In this document: one piece after another, positions 1 through 6,806 of the stretch
Position numbering within the stretch: position 1 is the first letter of the stretch
Layout of the letters: every line of letters starts with the position of its first letter
Origin: CAYMOV01 sp964392085
GTDB lineage: Bacteria; Oederibacteriota; Muellerivitia; Muellerivitales; Muellerivitaceae
DNA: 23,401 nucleotides
Assembly: GCA_964392085.1 (NCBI GenBank)
Contig: CAYMOV010000036.1
Location: 1 to 23,401 of the forward strand
Reading direction: 5' to 3'
Translations under genes and position numbers: made by a program
Notes under the pieces: model-generated
What the model saw: the letters and a program-made list of their open reading frames with translations, nothing else
Database searches by the model: none
Told to the model about the DNA's origin: nothing

Positions 1-35
1 CAGCTGGCATTTTAAGGACGGTCTCATTTTGATTG

Positions 36-65
36 AGGGCGCCCTGCGGGGCGCCCTTTTTTTTT
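36..65 (+). terminator. Rho-independent terminator of an upstream gene
   Basis: A 9-bp perfect GC-rich stem (36-44 pairing with 49-57, loop TGCG) is followed by a run of nine T ending at 65. The gene it terminates lies to the left of the window. Confidence 0.9.
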
Positions 66-72
66 GCCCGGA

Positions 73-102
73 TATGCTAGGCTCTTCGTGAGGGATCAGG
101 AG
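73..102 (+). promoter_or_regulatory. Possible -10 box and Shine-Dalgarno of the ferritin-like gene
   Basis: TATGCT at 73-78 matches four of six positions of a sigma70 -10 box and lies just after the upstream terminator. No convincing -35 box is seen. AGGAG at 98-102 is a good Shine-Dalgarno site for the ATG at 109 and supports that start over an upstream in-frame codon at 64, which overlaps the terminator's T-tract. Confidence 0.35.
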
Positions 103-108
103 CCAACC

Positions 109-894
109 ATGAATGCCGCCATCACGACGGAACCATCCGCCGCAAGACTCGACGCCACCACCTTTGACGGGCTTTCACGCATGGCGTTCCACGCCAACTG
201 GAACCCCGACCAAGCGGTGGATTGGGCCCTATCCCCTGAACTCGCGGTCAACCTGACGGCCCCCTGGATCCGGATCCTCCATTTTTTTTACGAGGGTGAA
301 TGGCAGGGGCTCCAGGTCATCGAGCGCCTCATGGACCCGGCGGCCAAGCGTTACGGCATGCCTGAGATGACGACCTACTACGCCACCCAGTGCTACGACG
401 AAGCCAAGCACCTTTATGTCTTCCGCAAGTACCTGGAACGGCTGGGCTCCCCCCCTAAAAAAGTGAAGGCCTTCGATCCCATCATGGCGATCGCCACCCA
501 CGGTCCCTGGAAGGTGGAACGGTGGATCCTCGCCACGTGGTTCACCGAGACCCTGGCGGCGACGATCTTCCAAACCGCGCTCGACGGGCCCATCGACCCC
601 TTGGGGAAGGACCTGATCGGTTGGATGCTGAAGGACGAAACGAGGCACATCGCGGGCACCCGACTGTCCCTGGAGGTGGTGTTTAAGGGCCTGCGGCCCG
701 GGGAGAAGCCGATCCTGGGGGCCTGGTGGAGCGCGTTCCGTTCGCTCGCGGTCTCCGAAGTCAAGAAACTGGGCCCCGATGGGGAACCCGTCGGGCTTCC
801 CGCCGATCGGATCCTGGCGATCCTGGGACGCCGCATGCGGGAAGGGGCCTCGGAGGGCGTGGGATCCTGGTTAAGCCTGGAGAAAGCCCTTTAG
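109..894 (+). CDS. Ferritin-like / R2-like diiron-carboxylate protein
   Basis: This 261-residue soluble protein has no signal peptide. It carries the spaced carboxylate and histidine pattern of the ferritin-like four-helix diiron superfamily: Glu in the first helix (E62, E64 or E72), ExxH at E98-H101 (DEAKH), a third-helix Glu (E147 in TETLA), and a second ExxH at E177-H180 (DETRH). That is the arrangement of R2-like oxidases and related N-oxygenases rather than of short storage ferritins, which are around 170 residues. The substrate cannot be told from sequence. A diiron oxidase or oxygenase, or an iron/peroxide-handling role, are all possible. It is monocistronic or cotranscribed with the marR-type gene 70 bp downstream. 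The start at ATG 109 is fixed by AGGAG at 98-102. Class assignment is good; specific function is unknown. Confidence 0.75.
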   Translation: MNAAITTEPSAARLDATTFDGLSRMAFHANWNPDQAVDWALSPELAVNLTAPWIRILHFFYEGEWQGLQVIERLMDPAAKRYGMPEMTTYYATQCYDEAKHLYVFRKYLERLGSPPKKVKAFDPIMAIATHGPWKVERWILATWFTETLAATIFQTALDGPIDPLGKDLIGWMLKDETRHIAGTRLSLEVVFKGLRPGEKPILGAWWSAFRSLAVSEVKKLGPDGEPVGLPADRILAILGRRMREGASEGVGSWLSLEKAL

Positions 895-904
895 GGCTGG
901 TGGC

Positions 905-959
905 TAGTATTATTTAGCCCAGGGCAGTTACAATCGGACGGGGTTTCCTGCTAATACTA
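905..959. promoter_or_regulatory. Inverted repeat and putative promoter upstream of the marR gene
   Basis: TAGTATTA at 905-912 and its exact reverse complement TAATACTA at 952-959 flank the intergenic region. The right arm overlaps a candidate extended -10 (TGC then TAATAC, 949-957), with a weak -35 TTACAA at 928-933 and an 18-bp spacer. MarR regulators typically bind palindromes in their own promoters, so autoregulation is a reasonable inference. The half-sites are 39 bp apart, which is wide for one dimer. Confidence 0.4.
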
Positions 960-964
960 TCTTC

Positions 965-1417
965 ATGCCGCCCCAATTGGACCTCGCGCTCCTCGAACAA
1001 GCCTTGGATATCTGCGCCAGTTTCAACCTGCGCAAGGCCACCCGGGCCGTCACCCAACTCTTCGATGACGCGCTCCAGCCCGTCGGTATCCGGGTGACCC
1101 AATTCGTCATGTTGGTCTGCACGGCCGTCCTGAAGGACCCCCCCATCAATCAACTCTCCGAAATGATGGTGACCGACCGGACCACCCTGACCCGCAACTT
1201 GAAGCCCCTCATCAAGCGTGGCTTCATCCGGCTCAAGACCGGCCGGGACCGGCGCCAGCGCATGGCGGTCCTGACGCCGAAGGGGAAGGCGATCATTTTG
1301 AAGGCGGTCCCCTACTGGGATATGGCCCAAAAGAGGGTCCAGGCGGCGTTTGAGGACAGGTGGAACGGTTTCCTCAGGGACCTTGCCCTGACCGTGAAAA
1401 TCTCCAAAAAGAGTTAG
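965..1417 (+). CDS. MarR-family transcriptional regulator
   Basis: A 150-residue winged helix-turn-helix protein of usual MarR length. Dimerisation helices lie at the two ends. The HTH covers roughly residues 61-82 (INQLSEMM, then the recognition helix TDRTTLTRNLK), and the wing covers about 88-104 with the family's D-R-x-R signature in GRDRRQRM. Such dimers usually repress their own gene and a neighbour, with release on binding a phenolic ligand, metal or oxidant. No redox Cys pair is obvious. Possible targets are the diiron gene upstream and the cupredoxin operon 124 bp downstream. No Shine-Dalgarno site precedes ATG 965. The -10-like box ends 7 nt before it, so the mRNA may be leaderless. 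Confidence 0.9.
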   Translation: MPPQLDLALLEQALDICASFNLRKATRAVTQLFDDALQPVGIRVTQFVMLVCTAVLKDPPINQLSEMMVTDRTTLTRNLKPLIKRGFIRLKTGRDRRQRMAVLTPKGKAIILKAVPYWDMAQKRVQAAFEDRWNGFLRDLALTVKISKKS

Positions 1418-1425
1418 ACCCCCCC

Positions 1426-1455
1426 TTGTTATTTCGGGACGCCCAGCGGTATATA
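1426..1455 (+). promoter_or_regulatory. Putative promoter of the cupredoxin/cytochrome operon
   Basis: TTGTTA (1426-1431), an 18-bp spacer and TATATA (1450-1455) form a reasonable sigma70-type promoter, each box matching four of six consensus positions. It lies just after the marR stop codon. A near-palindrome GTGCATATACAC follows at about 1468-1479 and could be an operator. Confidence 0.45.
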
Positions 1456-1514
1456 GCATCCATCAAGTGCATATACACGTGAATCACCCGACAAGCCTTT
1501 GGGGTGAAGACCGT

Positions 1515-1535
1515 CCGGACAAGGTCCGGTGGAGG
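1515..1535 (+). promoter_or_regulatory. Leader hairpin next to the Shine-Dalgarno of the first cupredoxin gene
   Basis: CCGGAC at 1515-1520 pairs with GTCCGG at 1524-1529 (loop AAG), one base before GGAGG at 1531-1535. GGAGG lies 6 nt before ATG 1542 and fixes that start. The hairpin could stabilise the transcript or modulate ribosome access; this is inference. Confidence 0.4.
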
Positions 1536-1541
1536 TTTTCG

Positions 1542-2081
1542 ATGAAGCGTTTCGCCCTGCCCACATTCCTGGCCGCCCTTTTGGTGGTGTTTGCCTGCAG
1601 CAAGAACAACAATCCCTCAAACCCGTCGTATCCGACTTATCCCACGGATACACCCACTATCACCCCGACCCCAACCCACACCTTGACCCCCACAGCGACC
1701 TTGCCTCCGGGCACTTTCACGCCGACGCCCCCACCGACGAGTACCTTCACGCCAACCGCCACATCGACCCCGACCCCGGGGGTCTTCATCACCACGACGG
1801 GTTCAGGAATCGGGTCCTACGCCTTCAGCCCACAGGGGGTGACCATCACGGCGGGAAGTTCGGTCCAGTTCACCCTCGGGGCCATCCACCCGATGGAAAT
1901 CATGACTACCTCGGGTTCCAGCGCCTGCAGTTCCACCTACGCCGCGGGGGCCGTCCATACCGTCAATTTCCCCACTGCGGGTACCTATGAGTTCCATTGC
2001 CTGAACCACGGCTTCTGTTCGGCCGGTTGCATGACCTGCAACCCAGTGAGCATGACGGGCTTCGTCCTGGTGACCCCGTGA
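1542..2081 (+). CDS. Cupredoxin lipoprotein 1 with Cys-rich copper loop
   Basis: A 179-residue type-1 copper protein of the plastocyanin class. A lipoprotein signal peptide ends at the lipobox VFAC (C19). A Thr/Pro-rich flexible linker (about 37-80) tethers the cupredoxin domain (81-179) to the membrane. Likely copper ligands are H116, C153, H156 and M171, the usual His-Cys-His-Met set with C-x2-H spacing. The stretch between H156 and M171 is 14 residues long, against 4 in plastocyanin, and carries C159, C163 and C166. A fourth non-ligand Cys is at C129. These probably form two disulfides or bind another metal. First gene of the operon, and its stop overlaps the next start. Function is probably periplasmic or surface electron transfer. 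The fold is well supported; the partner is inferred from the downstream cytochromes. Confidence 0.82.
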   Translation: MKRFALPTFLAALLVVFACSKNNNPSNPSYPTYPTDTPTITPTPTHTLTPTATLPPGTFTPTPPPTSTFTPTATSTPTPGVFITTTGSGIGSYAFSPQGVTITAGSSVQFTLGAIHPMEIMTTSGSSACSSTYAAGAVHTVNFPTAGTYEFHCLNHGFCSAGCMTCNPVSMTGFVLVTP

Positions 2082-2497
2082 GGCGCTCGGAATCGGGAGT
2101 CGCGCAAACCCTCCTGGCCATGGGATTGCTGACGATCTGCGTGTTGGGGGCCTGCCAGCGCAAGGTGGACGGCCCTATCGCCACGATGGGGATCACGGCG
2201 CCCACGCCGACCCCCGCCGCGGCGGTCACGATCACCGCCGCCAACTTCTCCTTCACGCCCAACGCCTTGACGGTTTCCGTCGGGACACCGGTCGTTTTCG
2301 TGATCGGCGGCGGGAGCCACACGGTCCAGATTGAGTCGACGGGAGGGGCTTGCCAGAACGTCGTGACGACCTTTCCCTATACGACCACCTTCAACGCGCC
2401 CGGCACCTACCACTTCCACTGCACCTTCCATTCCTGCGGGTCGGGCACCTGCGACGCCACCTGCACCGGGATGACGGGAATCCTCACGGTCCAATAA
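2078..2497 (+). CDS. Cupredoxin lipoprotein 2 with Cys-rich copper loop
   Basis: A 139-residue protein starting at GTG 2078, inside a GTGA overlap with the previous stop. This start places a signal peptide and lipobox (LGAC, C26) at the N-terminus, as expected. After a short Pro-rich linker (about 40-48) comes a plastocyanin-like domain (49-139) with likely copper ligands H81, C115, H118 and M132. As in its neighbours, the His-to-Met loop is expanded to 13 residues and holds C120, C125 and C129, with a further Cys at C92. It is shorter than cupredoxin 1 because it has almost no stalk. It probably passes electrons between periplasmic or surface partners of the same operon. It is a diverged paralogue produced by tandem duplication. 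Confidence 0.82.
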   Translation: MRRSESGVAQTLLAMGLLTICVLGACQRKVDGPIATMGITAPTPTPAAAVTITAANFSFTPNALTVSVGTPVVFVIGGGSHTVQIESTGGACQNVVTTFPYTTTFNAPGTYHFHCTFHSCGSGTCDATCTGMTGILTVQ

Positions 2498-2500
2498 CCC

Positions 2501-5182
2501 ATGACAAAGACCCATTCCCCGAAACCCGGCCGGACAGGGTTGGAAACGTTTTCACGGTCGGTCCTGCTCGCGATCTGCTTTTTCGCGTCGGCCCCATCCC
2601 ATGCGGCGACCTTCACCGTCTCCAAAGGGACGGGCTTGACCTTCACCCCGCCCACCACCACGGTCGCGGTGGGGGATTCAGTGGTCTGGGATACCACCCT
2701 GACCGGGCATACGGTCACGATCGACAACGGTGCCGGGACCTGCGCCTCCAACAACACGACCTATCCCCTCACGATCGTCTTCAACACTCCCGGGACCTTC
2801 AACTACCATTGCAGTATCCCGGGCCATTCCTCCTGCGGGACGGGTGTCTGTAGCGGCTGTACCGGCATGGTGGGGATGGTCATCGTGAATGGTTCCATAG
2901 GGCCGACCGCTACGCCGACCTCGACCCGAACCTTCACTCCCACCTCCTCCGCGACGTCGACCAGGACATTCACTTTCTCACCGACCGTCAGCGCGACCTT
3001 GACTCCGTCACCGTCGCCGAGCCCAACGGCGAGCGCGACGCCGACCTCGACAGCCACCTTGACCATGACCCGAACCTTCACCCCCACCTCTTCCGCGACG
3101 TCGACCAGGACCTCCACGCCCACGCCGACCGCCAGCGCGACGGCATCCTTCACCTCCACCGCCAGTTCCACGTCGACCCCCTCCATGACCGCGACCCGGA
3201 CGGTCTCCCCGACTCCTACGGCAACCCTCACCATTACGACGACACTCACCTCAAGCCCCACCCCCTCCCCCACGGCGACTCCCACCCCCAGTTCGACTCG
3301 TACGGCGACACCCACTTCGACTTTCACCACCACCGCCACATCCTCCTCGACGTCGACCGCCACCTGGACCTTCACGCCCACGGTTTCCCCGACCGCCACC
3401 TTCACGCTCACCCCTACCTTGACCCGGACCCCCACGTCAACGGCCACCTTCACGCCCACCTCGACACCGTCCGACACCACGACCCGGTCCCTCACCCCTT
3501 CCCCCACGGCGACAGCCACTTCCACGGCCACAACGACCCCATCGCCCACGGCGAGCCAAACTCCCACCCGGACCATGACTTCCACCGCAACCTCCACGGC
3601 TTCGTTAACGGCGAGTTTGACCATGACCCCGACGAGGTCTTCCACAGCCACGCCCACCTTAACCGCCACCCTGACGTGGACACCGACCCCCACCTGGACC
3701 ATAACCCTTACCTCGACCCTGACCGTTACGCCGATCCCCTCAGCGACGGTAACCCCGACCGCGACCTTCACCTTGACCGGGACCCCCACCTCCACCGTGA
3801 CGTTGACCCGCTCTTTCACCCCCACGCGGACCTCCACGGATACCCCGACGGCGTCGGCGACAGCGACCCCATCCTTTACATCCTCGGCCACACAGACGGC
3901 GTCCCCAACCCCCTCCTTTACCCTGACCCGGACCCCGACTTCCACGGCAACTACCACCCCGAGTCCGACGAACAGCCCGACCCTTACGGACACCGCGACT
4001 GGATCACCCACCGTCACCCTGACCTTGACACCCTCCGCCACCTTGACCGTCACCCCGACAGCGACCCGTACGGACACCCTGACGGCGTCCCCAACCCCAT
4101 CCTTCACCGTGACCCGGACCCCAACCTCCACGGCGACTTTCACCCCGAGTCCGACGAACAGCCCGACCCTCACGGACACCGCCACCGGACTGCCCACCGC
4201 CACCCCGAGCTTCACTCCGACCTTGTCATCAACCTCCACGGCAACCCTGACGGTTACCCTTCCATCGACCCCTACAGCCTCCCTGACTTTGTCCCCAACC
4301 CCGTCCTTCACCGTAACCCGGACGCCGACCTCCACGGCGACTTCCACCCCCAGCCCGACAAACAGCCCGACCATCACGGACACCGCGACTGGATTACCCA
4401 CCGCCACCCTGACCTTGACGCCCTCTGCAACCTTGACCGTCACCCCAACGGTGACCCCAACCCCGTCATTTACCGCAACCCGGACTTCGACCTCCACGGC
4501 GACTTCCACCCCCAGCCCGACAAACAGCCCGACCATCACGGACACCGCGACTGGATTACCCACCGCCACCCTGACCTTGACGCCCTCTGCAACCTTGACC
4601 GTCACCCCAACGGTGACCCCAACCCCGTCATTTACCGCAACCCGGACTCCGACCTTCACGGCGACTTCCACCCTAAGCCCGACGAACAGCCCGACATCGA
4701 CCTCGTCCAATACGGCCACTTCCACGCCGACATGGACCCGTACGACGACTTCCACGACGACTCATACCCCCACCCCCACTTCAACCTCCAGTTGGACTCC
4801 GATTCCCTCCGCGACCGGGACGGCTTCGTTGACCCCCACCTCGATCCCGACCGCCACACCCATGGTTTCGGAGACCCCGACGGCTGGGTGCGATTCACCC
4901 CTTGGGAAGATCGCCCTCTATCCCAATCCCTCCAGGGGGTTGGAGGAAATCCGAATCCGATTGGAATTCTGTGATGCCCCGGGCGATGTCCATCTGAAGA
5001 TCTTCACGGTCTCCCGTCGGTTGGTCCTCGACCTGAATTTGGGGAATATTCCGGTCGGCACAGTTGATTTCCCCATGCCACTCAAGGACAGCCACGGAAA
5101 GTCCCTGGCCAACGGGCTTTATTACGCCGTGTTAACCAGCCGAACCGGCCAGATTTGGACTAAACTAGTCGTCCTACGATGA
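2501..5182 (+). CDS. Secreted cupredoxin with very long Thr/Pro/Ser stalk and C-terminal sorting-like domain
   Basis: An 893-residue protein starting 3 bp after the previous gene. The layout is a Sec signal peptide (about 1-36, cut after SHA or SHAA), a cupredoxin domain (37-130), a 660-residue Thr/Pro/Ser low-complexity stalk (about 133-795), and a FlgD-Ig/T9SS-type C-terminal domain (796-893; LYPNPSRG near its start, LANGLYYAVL and KLVVLR near its end). Likely copper ligands are H70, C104, H109 and M123, with azurin-like C-x4-H spacing. The expanded copper loop has C112, C117 and C120, plus C81 outside it, matching the two upstream paralogues. The stalk may be O-glycosylated and could hold the copper domain far from the membrane. 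The C-terminal domain suggests export to or attachment at the cell surface. Whether a type IX secretion machinery exists in this genome cannot be seen here. Confidence 0.8.
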   Translation: MTKTHSPKPGRTGLETFSRSVLLAICFFASAPSHAATFTVSKGTGLTFTPPTTTVAVGDSVVWDTTLTGHTVTIDNGAGTCASNNTTYPLTIVFNTPGTFNYHCSIPGHSSCGTGVCSGCTGMVGMVIVNGSIGPTATPTSTRTFTPTSSATSTRTFTFSPTVSATLTPSPSPSPTASATPTSTATLTMTRTFTPTSSATSTRTSTPTPTASATASFTSTASSTSTPSMTATRTVSPTPTATLTITTTLTSSPTPSPTATPTPSSTRTATPTSTFTTTATSSSTSTATWTFTPTVSPTATFTLTPTLTRTPTSTATFTPTSTPSDTTTRSLTPSPTATATSTATTTPSPTASQTPTRTMTSTATSTASLTASLTMTPTRSSTATPTLTATLTWTPTPTWTITLTSTLTVTPIPSATVTPTATFTLTGTPTSTVTLTRSFTPTRTSTDTPTASATATPSFTSSATQTASPTPSFTLTRTPTSTATTTPSPTNSPTLTDTATGSPTVTLTLTPSATLTVTPTATRTDTLTASPTPSFTVTRTPTSTATFTPSPTNSPTLTDTATGLPTATPSFTPTLSSTSTATLTVTLPSTPTASLTLSPTPSFTVTRTPTSTATSTPSPTNSPTITDTATGLPTATLTLTPSATLTVTPTVTPTPSFTATRTSTSTATSTPSPTNSPTITDTATGLPTATLTLTPSATLTVTPTVTPTPSFTATRTPTFTATSTLSPTNSPTSTSSNTATSTPTWTRTTTSTTTHTPTPTSTSSWTPIPSATGTASLTPTSIPTATPMVSETPTAGCDSPLGKIALYPNPSRGLEEIRIRLEFCDAPGDVHLKIFTVSRRLVLDLNLGNIPVGTVDFPMPLKDSHGKSLANGLYYAVLTSRTGQIWTKLVVLR
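2897..4885 (+). repeat. Degenerate Thr/Pro/Ser-coding repeat region
   Basis: About 2 kb of imperfect short repeats (ACN/CCN-rich codons) encoding TPT, TST and TATP-like motifs. From about 3909 a higher-order unit appears, containing TPSPTNSPT then TDTATG. Its copies begin at 3909, 4095, 4299, 4461 and 4623, with periods of 186, 204, 162 and 162 bp, all multiples of three. The low complexity gives a spurious 650-codon open frame on the opposite strand. Confidence 0.9.
4326..4648 (+). repeat. Perfect tandem duplication, 162-bp period
   Basis: Bases 4326-4486 recur without mismatch at 4488-4648, a lag of 162 bp (54 codons). The duplication keeps the reading frame of the stalked cupredoxin. The lack of any synonymous difference points to recent unequal exchange or slippage, or to an assembly artefact. 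Confidence 0.85.
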
Positions 5183-5652
5183 AACGAACCACCATTATCG
5201 GCGCCTGGACCCTGGTGATCACCCTCCTGGGGGGGGGCACCGCCGGATGTCAGTCGGACCACACCAGTCCCCTCACCAGCGCGGCCCTCCCGACCCCGAC
5301 CCCCTCCTGTCCCCTCGCGACCCCGACGGTGGTCCCCAACCCCGCCCTGCCCAACGCGCTCTACGCGCTGGTTCAGAACTATCACTGCGCCGCCTGCCAC
5401 AGTCCCAGCGGCTTGGCGAATTTCCAGGATCTTTCCAATCCCCAAGCCTGCTACTCGAACCTGGTGAACCAACCAGCCACCGTGACGACCGGGATCAGGG
5501 TGGTCCCCTTCAACCCTGGGGGAAGCGTGTTGATCCTCAGGCTGAAGGGGTTGGGCATGGACCAGATGCCGCTCGACGGGCCGCCTTACATGACCCCGGG
5601 TGAAATCCAATTATTTGAGGATTGGATCTGCCAAGGGGCGAATCCGCAGTAG
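5179..5652 (+). CDS. Monohaem c-type cytochrome lipoprotein
   Basis: A 157-residue protein whose ATG overlaps the previous stop (ATGA at 5179-5182). A lipoprotein signal peptide ends at TAGC (C24), followed by a short Pro/Thr linker. One haem-c attachment motif CAACH lies at residues 70-74, and M130 in MDQMP is the likely distal axial ligand, as in small class-I-like cytochromes. C44, C91 and C151 are additional cysteines. The protein should be lipid-anchored in the periplasm or at the outer membrane. By position it could move electrons between the cupredoxins and the haem-porin encoded next. Haem attachment would need a cytochrome c maturation system elsewhere in the genome. The family assignment is secure; the electron partner is inferred from synteny. 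Confidence 0.85.
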   Translation: MKRTTIIGAWTLVITLLGGGTAGCQSDHTSPLTSAALPTPTPSCPLATPTVVPNPALPNALYALVQNYHCAACHSPSGLANFQDLSNPQACYSNLVNQPATVTTGIRVVPFNPGGSVLILRLKGLGMDQMPLDGPPYMTPGEIQLFEDWICQGANPQ

Positions 5653-5706
5653 GTCGACGGCCATCCAACCGCAGGTGGTAGGCCTAATTCCAACAAGGTG
5701 GATCCC

Positions 5707-6759
5707 ATGAAACGGAACCTCTTAATATTGGCCGCGATCACATTCCTTTCGGCGGGGATGGAAGCCGCGCATGCCGAACCCTATTTCGCGGCCCGGCAGG
5801 AGGTTTCCTGCAACGCCTGCCATGTCAACCAGACCGGGGGCTTCGGCCGGAACGCCTACGGACGGGCGTACGGGGACGCGCTCCACACGTTCGACTGGAA
5901 GGGGATCTCCGCGGCCGCGGCGGCCCCCAACCAGGCTTCCAGGCACCTCGGGTTTTCAGGCGACCTGCACATGGGATACGCCCGGTCCAAGGCCTCGGAC
6001 ACTTTCACGAAAGGCCGCCAGGCCTTGAGCGTCCAGGCGTTCCTGAACGAATCCGTCGCGGGCGTACTGACCCTCCGCACCGATGGGGGATTCCAGGAAG
6101 CCATCGGTTTGATCCGCCGCCTGCCCCAGGGTGGATACCTGAAACTTGGGACCTTCCACTTGCCTTTCGGCCTCATGCTGGCCGACGACCGGAGCTATAC
6201 CCGGTCTGGTTTGGGGTTCACCTGGGACCGGGGCGAGAATGGGATGGAGGCCGGCGCCTACCCCGGCCCCTTCGCCCTCAAGGTGGCGGCCTTCAACGGG
6301 AACGGGACCTCCAGCCCGGATATCGATAAACAAAAGAGCTTCTCCACTTGGGGCACTTGGAAAATCGGCCCCGTGACCGCAGGTGGATCCTATTACCGCC
6401 GGAACTCCGTCCTGCAGGGGATGCAGGACCGTTGGGCCGTCTTCGGTTGGGGGCATTTAGGGCGTTTTGTCGCGCTGGGTGAGTTCGATCGGGGTTTGAC
6501 TGAAATCGACGCCATCACCCAAGCGAAAGACCGGCTGATCGCCGCTCATGGGAGCCTCGAAACGGACCTCGGGAACGATATCTTCCTCCGCCTCACGGAG
6601 GAGTTCCTGAACCCCTCCTACGCCGTAGGTGACGAGAAGCGCCGCTCCGTGGCGGGCTTTCGGCTGTTCCCGGTGCCTAATTTCCAGCTTCAGCTGGATT
6701 ACGAGCATGTCGAACCCAAGGCCAACGCCCTCCTCTCGGACGCACACCTGTTCTTCTGA
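5707..6759 (+). CDS. Fused monohaem cytochrome / outer-membrane beta-barrel (Cyc2-like architecture)
   Basis: A 350-residue protein. Start ATG 5707 follows AAGGTGG; an in-frame GTG at 5698 is less likely. A Sec signal peptide runs to AHA (23), then EPYFAAR, then a haem-c site CNACH at 35-39. The remainder alternates polar and hydrophobic residues with many aromatic and Gly positions, and the chain ends in Phe (HLFF), as outer-membrane barrels do. An N-terminal single haem joined to a porin is the architecture of Cyc2, the outer-membrane Fe(II) oxidase, and of other cytochrome-porins that carry electrons across the outer membrane. It is somewhat shorter than typical Cyc2 proteins (400 or more residues), so a smaller barrel or a different family is possible. 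It lies 54 bp after the cytochrome lipoprotein gene, probably in the same operon. Direction of electron flow and substrate are unknown. Confidence 0.75.
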   Translation: MKRNLLILAAITFLSAGMEAAHAEPYFAARQEVSCNACHVNQTGGFGRNAYGRAYGDALHTFDWKGISAAAAAPNQASRHLGFSGDLHMGYARSKASDTFTKGRQALSVQAFLNESVAGVLTLRTDGGFQEAIGLIRRLPQGGYLKLGTFHLPFGLMLADDRSYTRSGLGFTWDRGENGMEAGAYPGPFALKVAAFNGNGTSSPDIDKQKSFSTWGTWKIGPVTAGGSYYRRNSVLQGMQDRWAVFGWGHLGRFVALGEFDRGLTEIDAITQAKDRLIAAHGSLETDLGNDIFLRLTEEFLNPSYAVGDEKRRSVAGFRLFPVPNFQLQLDYEHVEPKANALLSDAHLFF

Positions 6760-6768
6760 CCGGTCGTG

Positions 6769-6800
6769 TAAAATGGTTCCGTCATGAACCTAAGGCGGAG
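6769..6800 (+). promoter_or_regulatory. Possible -10 box and Shine-Dalgarno of the polysaccharide lyase gene
   Basis: TAAAAT at 6769-6774 matches five of six -10 positions, but no -35 box is seen. GGCGGAG at 6794-6800 is a Shine-Dalgarno site for ATG 6807. No terminator hairpin lies between the haem-porin stop and this point, so readthrough from the electron-transfer operon is also possible. Confidence 0.35.
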
Positions 6801-6806
6801 AAACCC

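Noticed and set aside
2803..4755. A 650-codon open frame on the minus strand opposite the stalk region
   Set aside because: It is the mirror of low-complexity Thr/Pro/Ser codons, giving endless Val-x-Val. It has no signal, domain or ribosome-binding site, and the plus-strand gene is clearly real.
2897..4885. CRISPR array or satellite-type repeat
   Set aside because: Repeats are in-frame coding repeats without unique spacers, and no cas genes are present.
3676..4974. A 432-codon plus-strand frame in the stalk region (Asp/His/Pro-rich)
   Set aside because: A frame-shifted shadow of the repeat region in the stalked cupredoxin gene.
6760..6806. Fluoride riboswitch ahead of the lyase-crcB-DUF190 cluster
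   Set aside because: The gap is only 47 bp and I could not find the conserved pseudoknot pattern of the crcB motif.
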